From Gammaproteobacteria bacterium (GTDB lineage: Bacteria > Pseudomonadota > Gammaproteobacteria > Pseudomonadales > Cellvibrionaceae): a stretch of DNA of 27,416 nt. This document shows positions 24,563 through 27,416 of the stretch, piece after piece (positions within the stretch are counted from its first letter, which is position 1; the number at the start of each line of letters is the position of its first letter). The translations under genes and the position numbers were made by a program. Below the pieces are notes generated by a model. It had not been told where the DNA came from. It made no database searches and worked only from the letters and a program-made list of their open reading frames with translations. The stretch covers positions 1 to 27,416 of the forward strand of contig JAGKWY010000041.1 in assembly GCA_021151625.1 (NCBI GenBank), written 5' to 3'.

Positions 24563-26311
24563 ATGAACGATCTGGGTATCGACAACTACACCAGCCTCTC
24601 TTTTAGCCAGCGCTACCGGATTTTTAATCCGCTCACGCTGCTATTTCGCGACGCCAGCCTGGAGCAGGAATACCAGGCCAATGTGGCTAGCAATATCGCG
24701 CAGCAGGTGCGTATCGCGCTGGCATTAGCCTTTGTGCTCTACCTGAATTTTGCGTTTCTGGATTACCTGTTGGTGCCGGAAAGTATGTGGGCCCTATGGG
24801 GCGTGCGCGCGATAACCTGTAGTCTGTTAGCGCTGCTATTCCTTATCAGCTATCAGGCGATTTTCCAGCGCATCCACCAGCAGATTGTATTTTTCTCCAG
24901 CATGGTGGCCGCTGGTGGCATCTTCGCCATGTTGTTAATCACCCACAACCAGTACAGTCACTATTACTACGCGGGCATTAACCTCTGCATCACCTGGACG
25001 CTCTTTATTGTGGGGCTGCGTTTTATCAACGCGCTGCGCACAGTGGTGTTGATAGTGTTGCTCTACAATTGCATCGCGTTTTATAAGCACCTGCCGCTCG
25101 CCGATATTATTTCCAACAATTTTTTCCTCATGTCCAACGCCATTATCGGCATCTTTGCGGGCTACACCATCGAGCAGCATTCGCGCTGGCAGTTTTACCA
25201 ATCGCTGGTGATTAAAAACAACAGCAGCAAATTACACCGCGCCATGATTGCCGCCTCGCTCGATGCAGTAATTACTATCGATGAGCGCGGCACAGTGATT
25301 GAATTCAGCGAAGCAGCCGAGCAAATGTTTGGTTACTCGCGCGAGCAAGCCATTGGTCAATCCATCGGTGAGTTAATTGTGCCCGACGCCATGCGCGCGC
25401 AACATGAACAGGGCTTTCGTCGCTACAGCGAACAGGGGCAGCCGCGCATTTTAGGTCAGCGCCTGGAGTTGCAAGCCAAGCGCAGCGACAACAGCGAATT
25501 CCCGGTGGAACTCACCTTGCGCCAGGTGGATTTAATTGGCCGTCGATTAGTGACAGCCTATATTCGCGACCTCACTGCCCAGCGCAATGCCGAGCAGGAA
25601 ATTGCTCGCCAGCGCGAAGATTTACAGCGCAATGAAAAACTTGCGGCCATGGGCACGCTGCTCGCGGGAATATCGCACGAGCTGAATAATCCGCTCGCGA
25701 TTGTGGTGGGGCAAGCGCAGCTGCTGCAGGAAACCGAACAGGATGCGCGCGTGCTGAAACGCGCCGATAAAATTCGCCAGGCGGCGGAACGCTGCGCCAC
25801 TATTATTAATACTTTCCTGGCAATGGCGCGCAACCAGCCGCCGCAATGCGAGCCGGTCAATATCAATCAACTGGTGCAGCGCGTGCTGGAGTTATTGGAA
25901 CCGGGCCTGCGCAGCCAGCAAATCGATTTGCAATTGCAGTTGGGCAATGATTTGCCCGAGGTGCCGGTGGATGCAGATCAAGTGCATCAAGTCATTAGCA
26001 ATTTAATTATTAATGCCCAGCAAGCCATGCAGGATTCAGCGCAAAAAATTCTGCACATTGAATCTATGTTGGATGAAAAACAAAACCAGATCGCCATTCG
26101 TATTAAAGATTCAGGTCCGGGTATTGCACCGGAAGTAGAGCGCCGGATTTTCGAGCCGTTTTTTACCACCAAGGCACCGGGCAAGGGCACAGGCCTGGGC
26201 TTGGCAGTGTGCAGCGGCATTATTGAAGCCCACGGTGGCCGTTTGGAATTGGAACGGCGCACAGGCAGCGGTGCCTGTTTTTGTATTCGCTTACCGTTAA
26301 GCGCGGCATAA
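24563..26311 (+). CDS. Membrane sensor histidine kinase with PAS domain
   Basis: This kinase has about 582 residues, numbered from the ATG at 24563, which has AGGG nearby; a TTG at 24506 would add 19 residues. The N-terminal 200 residues hold about six hydrophobic helices, a membrane input domain of no family I can name. They are followed by a PAS domain (about 228-335; SLDAVITIDERGTVIEFS, IGQSIGELI), a short coiled coil, a HisKA domain with the phospho-accepting His372 in GISHELNNPLA, and a HATPase domain with N-box (NLIINAQQAM), G1 (DSGPGIAP) and GTGLGL G2 motifs. It autophosphorylates His372 and passes phosphate to the regulator encoded downstream. The signal is unknown. Confidence 0.92.
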   Translation: MNDLGIDNYTSLSFSQRYRIFNPLTLLFRDASLEQEYQANVASNIAQQVRIALALAFVLYLNFAFLDYLLVPESMWALWGVRAITCSLLALLFLISYQAIFQRIHQQIVFFSSMVAAGGIFAMLLITHNQYSHYYYAGINLCITWTLFIVGLRFINALRTVVLIVLLYNCIAFYKHLPLADIISNNFFLMSNAIIGIFAGYTIEQHSRWQFYQSLVIKNNSSKLHRAMIAASLDAVITIDERGTVIEFSEAAEQMFGYSREQAIGQSIGELIVPDAMRAQHEQGFRRYSEQGQPRILGQRLELQAKRSDNSEFPVELTLRQVDLIGRRLVTAYIRDLTAQRNAEQEIARQREDLQRNEKLAAMGTLLAGISHELNNPLAIVVGQAQLLQETEQDARVLKRADKIRQAAERCATIINTFLAMARNQPPQCEPVNINQLVQRVLELLEPGLRSQQIDLQLQLGNDLPEVPVDADQVHQVISNLIINAQQAMQDSAQKILHIESMLDEKQNQIAIRIKDSGPGIAPEVERRIFEPFFTTKAPGKGTGLGLAVCSGIIEAHGGRLELERRTGSGACFCIRLPLSAA

Positions 26312-26367
26312 GTTTTTTGTTCGACTAACAACGCACAACAGTTAATAACCAGCATCAAGTGAACAAC

Positions 26368-27078
26368 ATGAGCACTCAATACCAAATGATTGTGGTCGAT
26401 GATGAAATCGACATTGCCGAAACCCTCGCCGACTATTTTGAAATGCAGGGCTTCGTGGTCAAAGTTGCGGTGAACGGCCAGGAGCTGAAAAAAATCCTGC
26501 CGGAATTTACCCCGCACATTGTGCTGCTGGATTTAAATATGCCCGGTGAGGATGGCCTAACCCTCACGCGCTATTTGCGCGAGCACACCCGCGCTGGAAT
26601 TATTATGGTGACGGCATCGGCCGGGCAGGTGGATATGGTAGTCGGCCTGGAAATGGGCGCCGACGATTATGTCGGCAAGCCGTTTGATTTGCGCGCGCTA
26701 CTGGCGCGTGTGCGCAGTGTATTGCGCCGCACACAAAATGAATTGCCCGCGAATACGCAACCGGTGCAAGATGCGCGCAAAAAAATTGGTAAATGTTTGC
26801 TCGATGTAGATGCACGCAAGTTGTGGGATGGTGAGACCGAAGTGCCGCTAACGGCGATGGAATATGATTTATTGATGGTGTTCCTGGCTAACCCCAACCG
26901 CCCCTTATCGCGCGATTATTTGCTCGAACTCGCCCACAAAACCGATGCTGATCCTTTCGATAGATCCATCGACAGCCGCATCACCCGTATGCGCAAAAAA
27001 ATCGAACTCGACCCCGACAAACCCGCCACTATCAAAACCGTTCGCTCGGTGGGTTATGTCTACATTCCTAATGCCTAG
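26368..27078 (+). CDS. OmpR/PhoB-family response regulator
   Basis: This protein has about 236 residues. The receiver domain has acidic pair Asp residues in VVDDE near the start, phospho-acceptor Asp55 in IVLLDLNMPGEDG, the Thr in VTAS and Lys in DYVGKPFD. The C-terminal winged helix (about 140-235) ends in the typical VRSVGYVYIP. The start is uncertain: ATG at 26368 places the phospho-Asp at 55, and a GTG at 26359 would add three residues; neither has a strong ribosome site. It lies 56 bases after the kinase gene and is its cognate partner. Targets are not visible; nothing ties it directly to the siderophore genes. Confidence 0.92.
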   Translation: MSTQYQMIVVDDEIDIAETLADYFEMQGFVVKVAVNGQELKKILPEFTPHIVLLDLNMPGEDGLTLTRYLREHTRAGIIMVTASAGQVDMVVGLEMGADDYVGKPFDLRALLARVRSVLRRTQNELPANTQPVQDARKKIGKCLLDVDARKLWDGETEVPLTAMEYDLLMVFLANPNRPLSRDYLLELAHKTDADPFDRSIDSRITRMRKKIELDPDKPATIKTVRSVGYVYIPNA

Positions 27079-27100
27079 GAAGTCGCAGCAATGTATTTAT

Positions 27101-27131
27101 GTAGGTACGATTAGCGCAGCGTAATCGTACG
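27101..27131. repeat. REP-like palindromic repeat, left copy
   Basis: This 31-base element starts GTAGGTACGATTAGCGC. It is itself an imperfect palindrome (TACGATTA...TAATCGTA) and is the exact reverse complement of 27284-27314. It lies about 20 bases after the response-regulator stop, typical of REP/BIME elements at gene ends. The 152 bases between copies hold no gene I can see. Confidence 0.85.
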
Positions 27132-27283
27132 CATGTTATTCGCCCGCTTTTATTTTCCCGCTGTTATCCCCACACCAGTTGGTGGGATAAATTCCTGCTT
27201 TTACCTATTTATGAACTGCTGAGTAAGGCCAAGAGAATTGGGCATTTCCTTGCTTCTTGAGTTTTATAGATTGATTTTTCATA

Positions 27284-27314
27284 CGTACGATTACGCTGCG
27301 CTAATCGTACCTAC
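27284..27314. repeat. REP-like palindromic repeat, right copy (inverted)
   Basis: This is the exact inverted copy of 27101-27131, 31 of 31 bases. Its outer part supplies the stop codon of the transposase fragment to its right. The pair with its spacer forms a unit of about 214 bases, resembling a BIME or a short non-coding mobile element. Confidence 0.85.
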
Positions 27315-27416
27315 TTGCTGCCGCGATATCTTTGATTTTATTATCGGGATCAAGCGTCAACTTCACGGCTTTATATTTGAATTCTTTAGAGTAAACCCAC
27401 GTCCGACGTGGGTTGT
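27301..27416 (-). pseudogene. Truncated IS3-family OrfA transposase remnant (runs off the right edge)
   Basis: Read on the - strand from the window edge, the frame encodes NPRRTWVYSKEFKYKAV, then KLTLDPDNKIKDIAAA, before joining the repeat (SRYD) and stopping at 27301. The RRT.YSKEFK...AVKL...IK.IA pattern is the N-terminal HTH of IS3/IS150-type OrfA proteins. Only about 33 residues of it are seen, and the rest of the HTH is replaced by the repeat, so this is a broken copy. The upstream part lies beyond the window. Confidence 0.65.
27394..27414. repeat. Perfect 10-bp-arm palindrome at the right edge
   Basis: AACCCACGTC and GACGTGGGTT flank a single central C. It lies within the transposase remnant's first codons, so it may be a coding coincidence or part of an IS end or operator. 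The window ends two bases later. Confidence 0.5.

Noticed and set aside
27394..27414. Transcription terminator at the right edge
   Set aside because: The stem lacks a visible T-run within the window and lies inside a transposase-like reading frame.
1..27416. CRISPR array, tRNA or rRNA genes, or a riboswitch
   Set aside because: No regularly spaced repeats, cloverleaf or rRNA-like stretches, or conserved aptamer patterns were seen on either strand by eye.

Overview
The window reads as a gammaproteobacterial chromosome segment. A Cellvibrio- or Pseudomonas-like host is my best guess, from the overall protein flavour and two-component genes; this is inference, because there is no rRNA or other phylogenetic marker here. 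Its core, about 1.75-19.6 kb, is a siderophore island built around a split nonribosomal peptide synthetase (NRPS). It lies between housekeeping-type genes: an orphan ParA and a TPR lipoprotein on the left, and a histidine kinase/response regulator pair on the right.

Layout. (1) 136-1424: ParA-like ATPase, TPR lipoprotein, intrinsic terminator. (2) 1425-1890: AT-rich leader with a good Fur-box candidate. (3) 1891-18265, all + strand: AraC/PchR-type activator, external thioesterase, isochorismate synthase, three NRPS proteins (ArCP-Cy-A*-PCP; Cy-A; C-PCP-C), a 2,3-dihydroxybenzoate (DHB) adenylating enzyme, an IucD/AlcA-type N-hydroxylase and an IucB-type hydroxylamine acetyltransferase. (4) 18296-19633: MATE exporter. 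(5) 19625-24150: a divergent uptake module with an AraC regulator (- strand), then a TonB-dependent receptor, a PepSY membrane protein and a small two-helix membrane protein (+ strand). (6) 24200-24378: a bidirectional terminator shared with a 38-codon basic ORF on the - strand. (7) 24563-27078: two-component system. (8) 27101-27416: a perfect inverted-repeat pair (REP/BIME-like) abutting a truncated IS3-type transposase start.

How it works together (inference). Isochorismate feeds DHB, which the ligase loads on the aryl carrier domain fused to the front of the first NRPS. Two cyclization domains on separate proteins and one intact adenylation domain make an aryl-oxazoline or aryl-thiazoline. 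The C-PCP-C protein transfers this to an N-acetyl-N-hydroxy-diamine made by the hydroxylase and acetyltransferase. The predicted product is a mixed catechol/azoline/hydroxamate siderophore. The gene set and split domain layout resemble what I recall of the fimsbactin (fbs) cluster of Acinetobacter, and a VibF-type Cy-Cy-A-C-PCP-C enzyme cut into pieces. The window differs in fusing the aryl carrier to the first NRPS. It also lacks isochorismatase, the DHB dehydrogenase, an amino-acid decarboxylase and a phosphopantetheinyl transferase, which must be encoded elsewhere if the pathway works.
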